Part shown: one piece after another, positions 18,979 to 31,600 of the stretch | Numbering within the stretch: position 1 is the stretch's first letter | Layout of the letters: every line of letters begins with the position of its first letter | Origin: Parapristionchus giblindavisi | Taxonomy: Eukaryota > Nematoda > Chromadorea > Rhabditida > Diplogasteridae | Direction of reading: 5' to 3' | NCBI GenBank assembly: GCA_943737045.1 | Contig: CALSFV010000206.1 | Location: forward strand, 744,001-808,000 | Length of the DNA: 64,000 nucleotides | Notes under the pieces: generated by a model | Told to the model about the DNA's origin: nothing | The model's input: only the letters and a program-made list of their open reading frames with translations | Database searches by the model: none | Program-made: the position numbers and the translations under genes

Positions 18979-21900
18979 TCAAACACAATAGTTGTCTGTT
19001 GAACACGGCGCCTTCTCGCATATGTTAGCGTTCACATCCTCGCAGTTGGTAGCATACCTTAGAAAAAATGTCATTAACACTACGAAACAAAAAAAATATT
19101 CTTATCAAGGAATTTTTGCTAAAAAATTTTTTGCTTTTGCATTTCTTGAAAAATAATTTTTTTAAAACTATTTGTGCATTCACAAAATCTCACCACAACG
19201 TTCCTAAAAAAGCGAAAGTATAAATATTATTTTTCAAAACCTCAAGAACTTCTTTATCATATTTTGATACGAACCATTTGGTGTTGAATCCGGTCGTCTG
19301 CACGGCGTAAGCGCATAGATCAGCTGTTCCGTTCGTGATCGGTTGACCATCATCCCAATTGTTGTATGAGGACTTGGACTGAAATTTACCGATCATTATT
19401 GATAATGAAAAGTAATCAAAAGTAGTCAAAAATACTAGATTATTTAAAAAAAAGAAGGAAAAGTGGAGTTTCCATTCATTCCCAAAGAATTATGAAAACA
19501 TTTTCGATTGGAATTCTATTGTGTTTTATTTGTTTATAAACAGCTAAATCTGTTTGCCATTTGAATATACATTTGATGTCATTTCAAGCTATTTAAATAA
19601 TAATGAAGAGCGCTCACCTTATCCTCCCAGTTCCATTGAGATCCATCGTTGATTAATCCAAGCCAGTATTTCTCCTTCGGACCAACCACTGAATTTTAAA
19701 TATTTAAACAAATTCGCATAAAAATTATGATATCATTATTTCCAAATACTAACATCCAGTGACATAGAACTGTTTCTCATCATCGTGAATAGAGACCAGT
19801 AGTGCATTATCGGATGCACAAGATTTCTGAGCCGAAATCTCAGTATCTCCAGTTTCCGCAACATGGAAACATCCACCTGAAATAATCCGTTACCAGCATT
19901 TTGTAAATTATTTTATCGATACAGCAATCTTACTTAGTGAGGACCTAAAATTAAAAAAAAATGTTAATTAATGACAGTTACTGAATAATTATTGGCTAGA
20001 ATTGTCAAAAGCTCACCGTCCGCCAATTGCCTTGGATTCTTTCCAGTAGCAAAGCTTTGATAAGATGCAGGGCAGAAACAGTTCGCTGAAAGTTATGGAT
20101 ATGATTGTAAATAATAATATAATAATAATAATTTTGTCCTTCAATTGAACGCATAGTGGTTGGGAAATGTTTTGAAGTCCTTTGAATGATGTCCGTCGGC
20201 AGGGCGAATCGGTGAAATGAGGGGATGGGTGGTTTGGAGGAATTGATTTTTTTTTGCCAGAAAATTTACGCAATCCTAGTGCATGTCTTACAGGAATTTC
20301 TCTGACATTAGCCATCGAAACATTGCACTCATATAGTCGATGCCACTCATTTACGCAAAAAAAAAGAAAAAAAAGGGAAAAGTGCAAAAAAGAGTTCTAT
20401 GATGTAAGAATAGCCACGTTTTATACCAGAATATATGATTTTATTTGAAAACCTACCATCGCAGAATATCTGAAGGTTGTAATTGTAGTTCGTCGTCAAA
20501 TTAGTGAAAAAGTAGTTTGGCGATGCTATGTCCCGCAGGTTGGCTTGCTCCCACTCTCCCGCATCTTCCAATATATCTATAACATATCTTTTATTGTTAG
20601 GTATTTAAAATATTTGTTTAATAATAAAAAAAGGGTTGCGTATTCAAAAGATGAATTTTTGTAGCGAATGTCGCTGTTTATAATCCTATTTTATTTTAAA
20701 GTAAATTAAATTTTATGATTCTTTTGATGGAAATAAAATAAAAAAGTAAATATAATAATGAAAAAAATATTTTCTTACTTGAAACCATTACGATGCCTCC
20801 TCCGTCTTTGAAGTTCTGGTAGTCGTGATTGAACTGCCTAAACGAAAACGATTTTTTTACAGTTTTTACAGTTTAATGACCATTATCAAGCGCAGAACCA
20901 TTGGGGAGGGGGAATGGATGCCACTAAACGACTGATTACGACGAAGAACACTATTACCATAATAAAAATCGAAACATTTTGACTAAAAAAATCTTTGGAA
21001 TATCTGTGGATTGAACCCGCGACCATCGGCTGATTAGTCAATTGCGTTACCACTGAGCTACGACAGACATGCACAACTCATCCAGAGCTCTATATGGATT
21101 CATTTTGCCTAAGCCCGGATCTAATGAGGTTCGTTATAGTTCATGTCTCTCATTGGAGCTACTCTGATATTTCAAAACGTAAAGTCTACTTAAAATACGT
21201 CACTGACTTGAAGCTTACTTTAAGTATCCTTTAAGTGAGTGACGTCACTTTCTCACTTTAAGTAGACTTGCGTCTCACTTTAAGTACACTTGCACAGTGA
21301 CGTCACACTTTAAGTAGACTTACGTTTCACTTGAAGTAGATTTACAAGTCTACTTAAAGTGGAAGTGAAAGTAGACTTTAAGTTTTGAAGTACCAGAGTA
21401 CACGGAGAATTGTTCAGTATCTTTACTAACAGTAAACCAAGAATTATGAAGCTATTATAGCATAGAAAACTCTCCTCGTTGTATACTCTCTCTACTATTT
21501 TATAAGGATGCTATGAAGACTAACGGTATCGAGTTCGAAAGCATGTAGACGACTTGTTTGGCGCTTGGTCTGTAGTTGGACATGCCCTTTCCATCTTCCA
21601 ACATCTTCAATGCAGCTTGGAAGCCACTGGAAATTAGCAAATTGGCTTCAAAATTTCCATCACTGCTTTTTCAAAGTAAATAACAACAAAAAAAAACTCA
21701 CGCAGTAATGTCTACTTCAACAGAATCGGCGCGAATGAACTCGACCACCGAATCGCTGGACATGTTCAAGTTGTAAACGACCTAAATAGTTAAATATCAA
21801 AACTTTCGTACAATCGGTAACTTTTTAATACAATATTTGAAGATCGATATATGAGGCTGGGTGTCCGACGGGATATTAAACACTCATTTAATGCGATTTA

Positions 21901-22672
21901 ATCTAAAAATATAACCTCTGGTCCGTTGTCTGTTACTATGATCAATCCAATTCTCGAGAATTGAGTATCATCCTTGGTGGAATCCAAATTCATCATTGAT
22001 ATGAATGACGATATCAGCCCTGCGACCTGAAAATGAGAGAATGAAAAAATTGGAGAATATTCTCGTCTTTCCAGTTCTTTTCGAAACTTTGAACTGACTA
22101 TGAGAACCATAGTAATCAAATTATCCAATTTTTTGAAAATCGATAAGGCGATGCCTTACGTCAGTGAGTCCTTGGGGTTCCATTGACTTCGATGTGTCGA
22201 CAACGAGGACGATATCTAACCAGATATTGTACGACCATTCCTTGGCTCGACCGTCCACGTCCAAGTCACACGCACAAAATGAAGATGAATCTGAAAGACA
22301 CTTGCAAAAGTGTGAGGTCGAAATATTTCCACTTTTCAGTGTCTGGAAAAAAGAGGGATCAAATTTTGTACCAGTAGAAGGTTCATCTGCTTGACGAGAG
22401 ATCAAAGGTGTTGAAATTGCTGAAAAGGAAATATTTTAATTCAAAAGGGTGCGTCAAATCCATCAGTTTTCAAATTTCGTAACTTTTTGAATCGCAAAAA
22501 AGTACACTCTCTGTTCCTTCCTTTCACACTCTTTTCAAATCCTCATAAAATCTTGAATAAACAATTATTAGTTCCTGAGAGAAGAACAAATCAAAATAAT
22601 CAATCATCTGAAATATATGCGCTTCTATCTACCTTGCACGATTAGAAGAGCGAGAAGAAGAGGGCCCTTCAT
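18979..22672 (-). CDS. Secreted VWA + C-type lectin protein (12 exons, about 432 aa)
   Basis: Exons (minus): 22672-22633, 22419-22160, 22026-21916, 21781-21702, 21626-21525, 20837-20779, 20576-20457, 20085-20017, 19876-19754, 19688-19618, 19378-19194, 19057-18979. All junctions are GT-AG and phases agree through the stop. Exon 1 is a signal peptide (MKGPLLLALLIVQ). Exons 2-7 form a von Willebrand A domain with the metal-site motif DIVLVVDTSKSM (DxSxS). Exons 8-12 form a C-type lectin domain: CFCPASYQSF, YWLGLINDGSQWNWEDK, NWDDGQPITNGTADLCAY, CEDVNANICEKAPC. Similar VWA-CTLD proteins of nematodes are secreted and often infection-responsive. A CTCTGG MITE lies in intron 5. Exon 11 is long; a further small intron at its end is possible. 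Confidence 0.88.
21001..21070 (-). tRNA. tRNA-like pseudogene in lectin intron 5
   Basis: The minus strand has GTAGCTCAGTGG (A box) and GGGTTCAATCC (B box), and the ends TGTCTGT/ACAGATA could pair. The T-stem is incomplete and the anticodon stem has mismatches, so it is probably a tRNA-derived relic. Confidence 0.45.
21162..21398. mobile_element. CTCTGGTATTT foldback MITE (copy 3)
   Basis: This 237-bp element has CTCTGATATTTC / GAAGTACCAGAG ends, TA on both sides (21160-21161, 21399-21400) and AAGTCTACTT/GTGACGTCAC arrays like the palindrome copies. It lies in intron 5 of the lectin gene. Confidence 0.8.
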
Positions 22673-23017
22673 GGCTGTCCAATGTATCAATGATAAGGAA
22701 AAGCAAGTGCTGCGTACACTTTTATATTAGCATCGACGATGATTTTATAAGCCAAAAGTTGAACTTTGAGTCCATCTTCGGGATCGATGATGATTGCATT
22801 CATGAACCCTACATACCTGATACGTAATTGCCAGCTGAGTCCATGTCATTAACGTAAATAAGTCAAATAATGACTAAAACCAACTCACATTCGCTTGAAC
22901 CAGGATCATCAGCCCTCTCCTTTTTCTACTTCTTCTTCTCTTTGTTGTTTGGATACATTTTTTTCCAATATTTTCAATATGGTTCGAAAAAACGGTTTCG
23001 TTAAGTTCCATTACTCA
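22673..23017. promoter_or_regulatory. Upstream region of the lectin gene
   Basis: The first 40 bp (ATTGG...GATAAGGAAAAG on the plus strand) are shared with the orphan exon fragment at 9238-9285, which suggests a conserved promoter/leader segment. No TATA box or operator can be assigned with confidence. Confidence 0.35.
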
Positions 23018-23582
23018 CAAGGAGTCTCTCTCAGCTTAAGGTGGCGATCAGAGATGAGTCATAGCTCATCTGTAAGCCCTTTTTCTGTAGATTAAGAATA
23101 TCTGCTTAAAAAATGCTAAAGAGGTCTGTGCACGGACTTAAAGCCTGCCAAATTTAGAAAAAATCCCTCCCCGCAATGAGGCGCGCATGGTATATCTAAC
23201 GAACTTGGATTAGGTTAGATGGGCGAAAGATGTTAAACAACAGTGTAAAACTAAAAAAAAATGGAAAGGTTTCTACGCCGGTGCAAAGGCACCTCGACGG
23301 CCTAACTATTGGAAATTCACCATGGGAAAGGGAGAACGAGGACCACTAGCTAGCTGTACCACCACTAGCTCGCAGAAATAACGCGGAGAACTAGCCCACC
23401 AGTGCGCACATCCTTTGCGCATCATTGCGGGTGGGAGTTGCTCTAGTTTCGGTAGGCTGTCAGTCCGTGTACAGACCTCTTTAGCATTTTTTAAACAGAT
23501 ATTCTTAATCTACAGAAAACGGGCTTTCAGATAAGCTATGACTCGTCTCTGATCGCCACCTTAAGCTGAGAGAGACTCCTTG
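23018..23582. mobile_element. CAAGG-type TIR element (diverged copy)
   Basis: This 565-bp element starts CAAGGAGTCTCTCTCAGCTT and ends with the complement, with a TCA duplication (23015-23017, 23583-23585). It is related to 2236-2860 in the TIRs and centre. No coding capacity. Confidence 0.78.
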
Positions 23583-23585
23583 TCA

Positions 23586-25682
23586 GTGTCTCGTTTGAAA
23601 GTATCACCCCTACCAATAGATTACAAACATTCTTAGAGTATTTATCCTTCTTTTCTCAACTGAGAGTGAATTTCCATGTTTTTTTTTTTCTAAGAGTTAA
23701 GGTTCTCTTGCGCATTTCCCATTCACTTATAAAATTGTTTTACATAGTTTGCATTGCTTGGTTTCTTCAAGTAGCGATAAAAAAATGTTTTTTATTGTGC
23801 GCACTCCAAGGCATTTTATCGTCGACTCATCGTTCACAATAGATAAGGAGTACTGAGACCAGAACACGCTTATCTGTGATCAAGCAACGTACGAAAAAAA
23901 TAGTGCTGAGTATTGACGTTTTGATGATAAATTGAAATTCTTAAAGGAATGTCCCAATGAGCGAACCAGCATGACAAAACGGAATGAGAAAACAACAGGT
24001 CACGTACATGACCCACTCCACTCTCCTGAGCTATCAGTTACCCATTCTATTCAAATGATTTTTTCACAGAAAAATGAGTGGCGATATTCAGAGACGTCAG
24101 TTGGATTGCATACTTTATAATTTTAATCAAGTTTTTGTTGTATTAAACAAAATTTTCAATTTGTTTGACCCAGAATGTGAATGCTGTTATAATATGATAT
24201 TTAACTATATTTTTATTTCATCCTCAATATGATATTGCACAAGTCATAGGACTGAAACAGCATCGATGACATCATATCCCGTGGTTCGCTTCATTATCGC
24301 CAGGGGTAGCCGATAGCTGTCGGGATCGTCACACCACCGCCTCTATGCCTACGCCTCTCCGACGCGGCGGAGGGGGTTACGGCGTAGGCACGTAAGGCAA
24401 ATGTAACAGTGCATAAGAAACGATGGCTTCTACGACATGGGAAACCAAGAAATCATCATGGACGCATTTCATGCGTTCTTTCACGTCAGCGAGTGAGTGC
24501 ACAATAACTATCCAATTCTCCGAGGATAAGAAGAACCGTGAACCCGACAATGGATAGAAATTTGGAAAAAAATCGTTCTGGATGATTGCAAGATCCCAAC
24601 CATCAAAAACTTCGGCATCAAACACGTTATAGCAACACCAACACATATTTTGCAATGAAAGGTATACTCGGGAATTCATCGTAAATATATTATGAAAAAG
24701 CACATAAATGTGCTATTTAAATACTCTGTAACATGACTTAGTTAAATAACAGTTTCGTATCAGTGAGAATCTTATCACTGATCCGTAGTAAACGAAATCA
24801 TCATTTTGTCATGATCATTGCACATATGAAATGATGACTTGCTGATATCATCTGATATCATATTATCATTATCGCTATGACTCAATGAAATTTCACTCTG
24901 AGATTTTCCACTGTTCAACATGCGTTATGATAATTTCAATTCGCGTGTAAATTTTAACTAATTTGTACTACGACAATCACTGGCCTAACAGTGATCTCCA
25001 GCAGGATTTCGTGTGTCTTGAATAACAAAATAACTTTACATTCACCTTTATTACGCAACGCACTATTTTCAGCGCGAGAACGACCACCGCAACTGAAGCT
25101 CTCGCAGAGTTTGTGCTCTCTACATAGCATAGGTTACTGAAGAAAATGTCTAGTATCTTATCCTTGTTCACTATTGAATGAGTCTCTTGATCCTTATTTT
25201 TTGCTTTTATTTTTTATTTGTTTATCTTTATTCTCATTCAAATCTAGTAAAGGCAGCATGGGAACGATTTTCATGAGAATGCTAAAAATGCATGCACTTC
25301 GGACGATTTGAACGTATTCAGCGTTCCGTAAGCTGTCTGTAGTTTATATTATATGTGTCGGTTGGAGCTACATATGCTCATTTACAACTTTATCTTCACC
25401 CATATTTTTCTTTATTTCTAATTTGTCTTTCAGAATACTTTATACACACATTATAATGGATCTTCAATCTTCAGATGATGAGTGATTTTCAGTGTATGAA
25501 ACCACGCGTGCTCATTCGAGATCCATAGCCTGCAATTATTTATTTATTTACATTCCTATTTATTCCTTTGAATTTCTAATTCTTGTCTCGAATTAAAAAA
25601 AAATATAAGCCGTGCCATTCCCCTTTCGTACAGAGTTTCTTTCAAATACATACAATTATTATTGGTATCACTTCAACTTTGT
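23586..25682. other. Intergenic region
   Basis: AT-rich. Short open frames only. CGACGCGGCG-type GC-rich palindromic bases occur at 24330-24390. Apart from the uncertain frame at 24377-24703 I recognise no gene. Confidence 0.45.
24377..24703 (-). CDS. Uncertain 108-aa open frame
   Basis: Single open frame (about 108 residues, Cys- and Tyr-rich, with a VLSSENWIVIVHSLADVKE-like middle) with no recognised domain and no adjoining exons that I could join. It may be a chance frame or one exon of an unseen gene. Confidence 0.15.
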   Translation of the reverse strand: MLFHNIFTMNSRVYLSLQNMCWCCYNVFDAEVFDGWDLAIIQNDFFPNFYPLSGSRFFLSSENWIVIVHSLADVKERMKCVHDDFLVSHVVEAIVSYALLHLPYVPTP

Positions 25683-28600
25683 TCACACTTTCTCGAAAAC
25701 AATTTCCCATGGAAAAAAAAGCGTGTACCGGTAAGTTCCCGACTTCTTGCAGTGAATGAAATCGGTGAGGGGAATCGAGTTGGAGCTTCCAGGAATTTTC
25801 TAGAAATTAAAAATATACTTCATCTACGTTAAAAAATAATATTTAAAGGCACAATGCTCTGGTGCTCCCTCGCTTTCTTAGTTTACGAGAGAGTATCGCC
25901 AGAGCGGGCAATAAAATTAGCTCGAGGCGTTCCTTTAATGGAACTAATTTGATTGTCAATGTATATATTAAAATATAACAAGATGGAAAAATATGAAAAT
26001 AGTTTCCTTTGATAACTCCAAAAATGTCTCACCGTAAACAACGGATAGATAAGTTCCCAGTTCTCGACGCCTTCCCCATCTCTCTCCGGATCATTCGAAT
26101 AGTATATAGCGAAGGCAAAGTGACCATCCCCTCTGATTGTATAATGCACAATTTGTCCCTGTAAATAGAAGAAAGTTTGTGTAGAATCATTAATAAATAT
26201 ATCTTTGAAATGCTGATAACGCGACGACATCCAACTAATTGTCTAATTGCCTATGATCTCTTTCATTTCTTGAAATAAAGAATAAGAATACAGAATAGAC
26301 CAGTAATTTTTCCATTGATTTTTTTCGCAATCAAAAAAACATTTCTTACTTCTTGCAATACCCGTTCGTCGGTGCCGGTTTTACCCGCTTTGACTATCAT
26401 CACTTCCGAGTCTTTCGGCATGGAACCTGAAAAATGAATAAACCATACAAATGTGTCAGGAAAACGAAAAAGTTCAAACACACTCGTCCTTGTTTATGTA
26501 CATGGAAAAGTATACCAAGTGTGGTGTGCATCAGGGTTGGGCGGGTGACCGGTAAAAAATTCGGTAACGGTAATTTACCGGTCTGAAGAACCGGTAACAA
26601 TTCGGTAAAACGGTAAAAACGATAAAACTCTTAAAACCTCTGGTGTGCATACCTTTGTAGTAGAGCTCAAGCGGCACCATCTCATTCGATCTTTGCAGAG
26701 GCGCCGTGAATACCTTAATTGCAAGATTGGGCTATCAGTTTTGTACTTTGATCTTTGATCTTTATCCTGTCCACTTACGGTAGATGAGCCGATGTTCCAG
26801 AATTCCGGAAGTGCCGATGGATGGGCAATGTCAAGCATTTCTAGCTGCCAGCTCGAACTGAGGACGTTCACCTGAAAATACCATACTATCATCCTTATTA
26901 TCCTTATTAGTTTTATTATTTTCATTATTATTATGATCATTGATCTCTTCATTGTTTATTATCAATGAGGTGAGAAAAAAAGTAAATTGACTGAGTCATT
27001 TTCTTCGCTTGGAGATGCCAACTATCAATATAAGATATTTTCACGTTCATACATGCCGGGTAAATGAACTCGATTCTACAGGGTCAGCCGAACCGAAATT
27101 GTAAAAAAAATAAAATAAAAAAATTTAAATTGCATGAATTTCGGAAATTTTGCATCATTCCATATAACTTTAGAAAAGCCCTAATTATGCAAGCGGTTAT
27201 TATTATTTCCTCCATGCCCCCTGCCAGATAGGACACACGAAATATATATATATTATCATCGTGCGTATGCACGAAACGAGACAAATGATGGTAACGAGAG
27301 ATAAGGTTTCAAAAATATCAAAAATATGTCTGACTGATATAGATTTGCATAGGGGACTTGGTCGGATGGTATGCGAGGGTTGGAAGGGACTCTCCCAGGA
27401 CACAATGGTCCCTCTCTTAGACGAGGCTCGGGAAGTGTGCAGTGAGGATACGTGCATGTGCGAGGCTGTACAAGTGGAGGATAGTGTATGTGGTGAGGCT
27501 GCTGATAGACGTCGTCCTTGAGAATAACCAAGACCAAGGGTCTACTGGGAGAGACAACGACGACTAATTTATGTGGAATGGTGGGAGATAATAGAAAGGA
27601 AAAATAAACAAACGAAATGTATATACTACTCGCATAGGTGGTCGGACATGGCGAGATGAGAGACGATATCAATAATTTTTTTAAATATATATATATATAT
27701 TTATTTACCACAAGGTAAACGTGCATGAACAATAAATATTAAGCAAATGGATGAAATACAATTTTTAGGGATAATATAAATGAGGATCAAGGAGGTAACG
27801 GAATTGAGGGGATTGAACATTTAATACAAGTATAGTAATGATAACGAAGTTGTGGTCAAACTGATCAGTCATTGATTTTTAAAAGTTGATTCTGTTCTCT
27901 GGTCGGGTAAGCAACCGAGCCGCTCGCATGAAGAAACTGTTATGCCTGTATTGGAAACGAGATCCACAATTGGAGAAGTTTAACCCATTTCTAGTAACGT
28001 AGGTTTTGAAATAGTGGTTTTTATTATTTGAAATCCTAGTTTTCCCTCTAAGTAGTTTCATGGACATTTTAATGTCAATGTTTAGCCTGCGTTGCTCGAG
28101 AGTGTCAAGACCGAGTTTTGTGTTGCGTGCACTACTGTTCGGCATGAATTGCCACGTATATTTATGGCAACGTGCAAACAGCCTTCTTGTGAAATAATTC
28201 TGTACTTTTTCTAACATTTTTATGTCTTTTTTCTGGTAGGGATTGAATACAGTGCAAGCGCTCTCTAAAATAGGCCTAATATAAATTGAATATGCTTTTA
28301 GTAGAATTATGGGGTTATTTGTTCTTAGAGCTCGCATAATTATATGACAGGCTGATTTTGCTTTGATTGATACTGCTCTACAATGGTCTGAGAAAGTCAG
28401 GTTTCTTTGAATTATGAATCCTAGATCTTTGACAACTTCTTTTTGAGTTAGATTATTGCCTTCAATATTATATACTCTAGAAGGGTTGGCTCTACCTAGG
28501 TGTAGGGAGTTACATTTATGGGACGCTAGAGGCAATTGCCAGTCGTTTGACCATTTAACAATAGTGTCGACTGCAACTTGTAGGGGGTGGGGAGGTTCAC

Positions 28601-31600
28601 CAGTTCTAAATGATCTGTATATCTTTATGTCATCAGCATATAGGCGAGCCAGCACACCATCTTTTTGTACCAGAATGGGTAGTTCAGATGTGAAAATGAG
28701 AAAGAGCAAGGGCCCAAGTACTGAGCCCTGCGGCACTCCACTAGTTATAGGGTGACACTCGGAGAGTTTATCTTTTACTCTAACTTGAAAAGTTCTGTTG
28801 TTGAGATAATCAGAAATCCAACGTAAGGTTTTAGAGGATAAACCAATTGTGTTGAGCTTAGCTAGAAGTTTGGGGTGGGATACTCTATCAAATGCCTTAG
28901 CGAAGTCAAAATATATTACGTCAACTGGCTGTCCATTACTAAGTGAGGCAGACCAGTGTTCAAGTACTTCCAACATTTGAAGTTCACGTGATCTATGTTT
29001 TCTAAAGCCGTACTGTTCATCAGGGAATATTTCCAAAGATTCACAATGTGTTATTATAGACTTGCTTAAAATGCGTTCAAAGACTCTACAGAAAAATGAT
29101 GTAATTGAGATTGGTCTATAGTTAAGAGGATCTGAGAAAGGAGGGGATATCTTCACAGGAGTAACAATGGAGTGTTTCCACTGTCTAGGTATGATTCCTG
29201 TTTCAAATGAAGTTCTAAAGATAATCTCTAGTGGTTCAGCTATAGGGATGGCTATCCTTTTAATGAAATTGAGGTTTATGTTTTCTGGAGTTCTACATGA
29301 GGACTTTTTCTTAGATAGGATAAGAGAGAAGAGAGAAGAAATAGACGTAAAAGATAGGTAGACTTTATACTCTCTCTCACTTCTTTCCTTAAGTATACAA
29401 AAAGGCCAAAATGTATACAAAAAGGCCAAAATGAAAAAAGAAATCAACAGGTCGCTTACAGCAGAACAAGGTGACATTACACCACAATTTATGCGATGGT
29501 AATATTTGTCTAGAACATTCTTCGACTATCCAATCAATTAATAAAATACAAATTTCCGTCACAAAGCACACACTAGTTTACCTACACCAGTTTCAATCAT
29601 GCCCTATCCAAAACACCTGCGCATCTCCAACTTCATTTCCCGTTTGTGCCTCTGCATATCCCACCTCACCCGTTTGTTGGCGCTATATCTCGGACTAACA
29701 AAAACAATGGGGTGTCTAATTAATTAATTATAATAATAAAAATTTATTCACCATAAAGGGACCTCTCTCAATGGCCTCGTCGACGCTCAATGCTTTCTCA
29801 TTATTAGAGAACAGAGAAATAGTTTGCGCAATGAAGTGGACACGGATTGTGAGATTTAAAATGTTTATTTTAAACCGGGTACATGCTAACCTTTGTTCTC
29901 GTCCTCTCCGGCAGTAGCGGGCGAGCGAGTGACCTCAAAATAATAAAGATATTTATTTATTTTTATTTATTTATCGGTCACCGCGAGTGTGTTTCAACAA
30001 GAACAAAGTAAAAAATATCGCTTGCACGTGTCACAGTGCTGGCCAATATTCAATATTCATATTAAAGGAAATTATATCAGATACGACAAAACTAATAGCT
30101 CCATATCTGGCAAATCCTACCATAAAAATGATATAAAACTTATTTTGGAATATATCTTAAATAATAGCTACGCATACTATGGAGGAGTATATTATAAGCA
30201 AAATAAAGGCATTCCGCAGGGAAACAACGCTTCACCTCAGATAGCTGATCTTACGCTAGCATCGATGGAGTTCGAATATATACAGAAGAAAGTAAAAATG
30301 AATCATCCACTAGCGTACTCATTAAATAAAACATATAGATACAGTACCGTGCAAAAGTCCGGCCCCAAAATTTGAATCGCTATAACTTTCTTCGTACTTG
30401 ACCGATCGGCACCCGGTTTGTTTTATTAAATAGTGTAACCATTGGAGAAAATTTGTATGTTATTGATTATTACCTATGATTTCATCATTCTTGAAATGCC
30501 GAGGTGCGATCGTAAAAATAGGTTTATTCTCAGGTAGATTTTTTCTATTAGTCCAATTTTTTTAAGAGGAACGAACAACTATCGGTGAACGTTTTAAGCC
30601 ATTAACCACATTGCTTGCACATCGCTCCGAGGAATTAGCTAATTTCGCCTGACCCATTAAAATTTCGTAAAAATGTCATAACTCAGTCAGTAGTTGAGCT
30701 ACGGGCCTCAGATTCAATAAGTATTATCACATGGTCATAGGGCACCGCCATGCCAATTTCAGAAGGATTTCGCTTCTTGAAGAGAAAATTCGAAAAAAAT
30801 CCCATACCATTTTTGGGCATACGGTATTTCCCAGCCGGTTTTTCTAAAATTTTAAAAATTTGGTATGATTTGCCCAAACATCTACCTAACACATCTACAA
30901 AGTGGCGAGATTACAGGAGCTCAATTACGACTTAGGCCATACAAAAACCATTGACATTCAAAGTGGATGAAACCTAGTTTCGTTCGTTATGGAGAATTAT
31001 TACGGGTCAATAACCCAGTATTTCATATCAATTTCGATCGGATTTTGAACCAACTGTTTAATAAGCACATTTTCTACAAGTATCCTCAATTTAGTTCCAC
31101 TATTGGACATTCCATCTTTTTCATCTGTCTCTTTTCTCGTAAATTTCCACTTTGACTGTCAATGGTATTTTTATGAGCAAAGTCGTAATTGAACTCCTGT
31201 TATCTCGCCACTTTGTAGATGTGTTAGGTAGATGTTTGAGCACATCATACCAATTTTTTAGATTTTTAGAAAAACCGGCTGGGAAATACCGTATGCCCAA
31301 AAAATGGTATAGGATTTTTTTTCGAATTTTCTCTTCAAGAAGCGGAATCCTTCTGAAATTGGCATGGTGGTGCCCTATGACCATGTGATAATAATTGTTG
31401 AATCTGAGGCCCGTAGCTCAACTACAGACTGCGTTATGACATTTTTACGAAATTTTGATGGGTCATGCGAAATTAGCCAATTCCTCGGAGCGATATGCAA
31501 GCAACGTGGTTGATGGCTTAAAACGTTCACCGCTAGTTGTTCGTTCCTCATAAAAATATTGGACTAGTAGAAAAAATCTACATGAGAATAAACCTATTTT

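Noticed and set aside
19923..19935. Extra 11-nt exon in the lectin gene
   Set aside because: It has splice-like borders but introduces an in-frame TAA; the direct junction keeps phase.
27256..27732. 158-aa frame with overlapping frames on both strands
   Set aside because: No domain, low-complexity ends in a TA repeat, and it lies in SEC14 intron 8.
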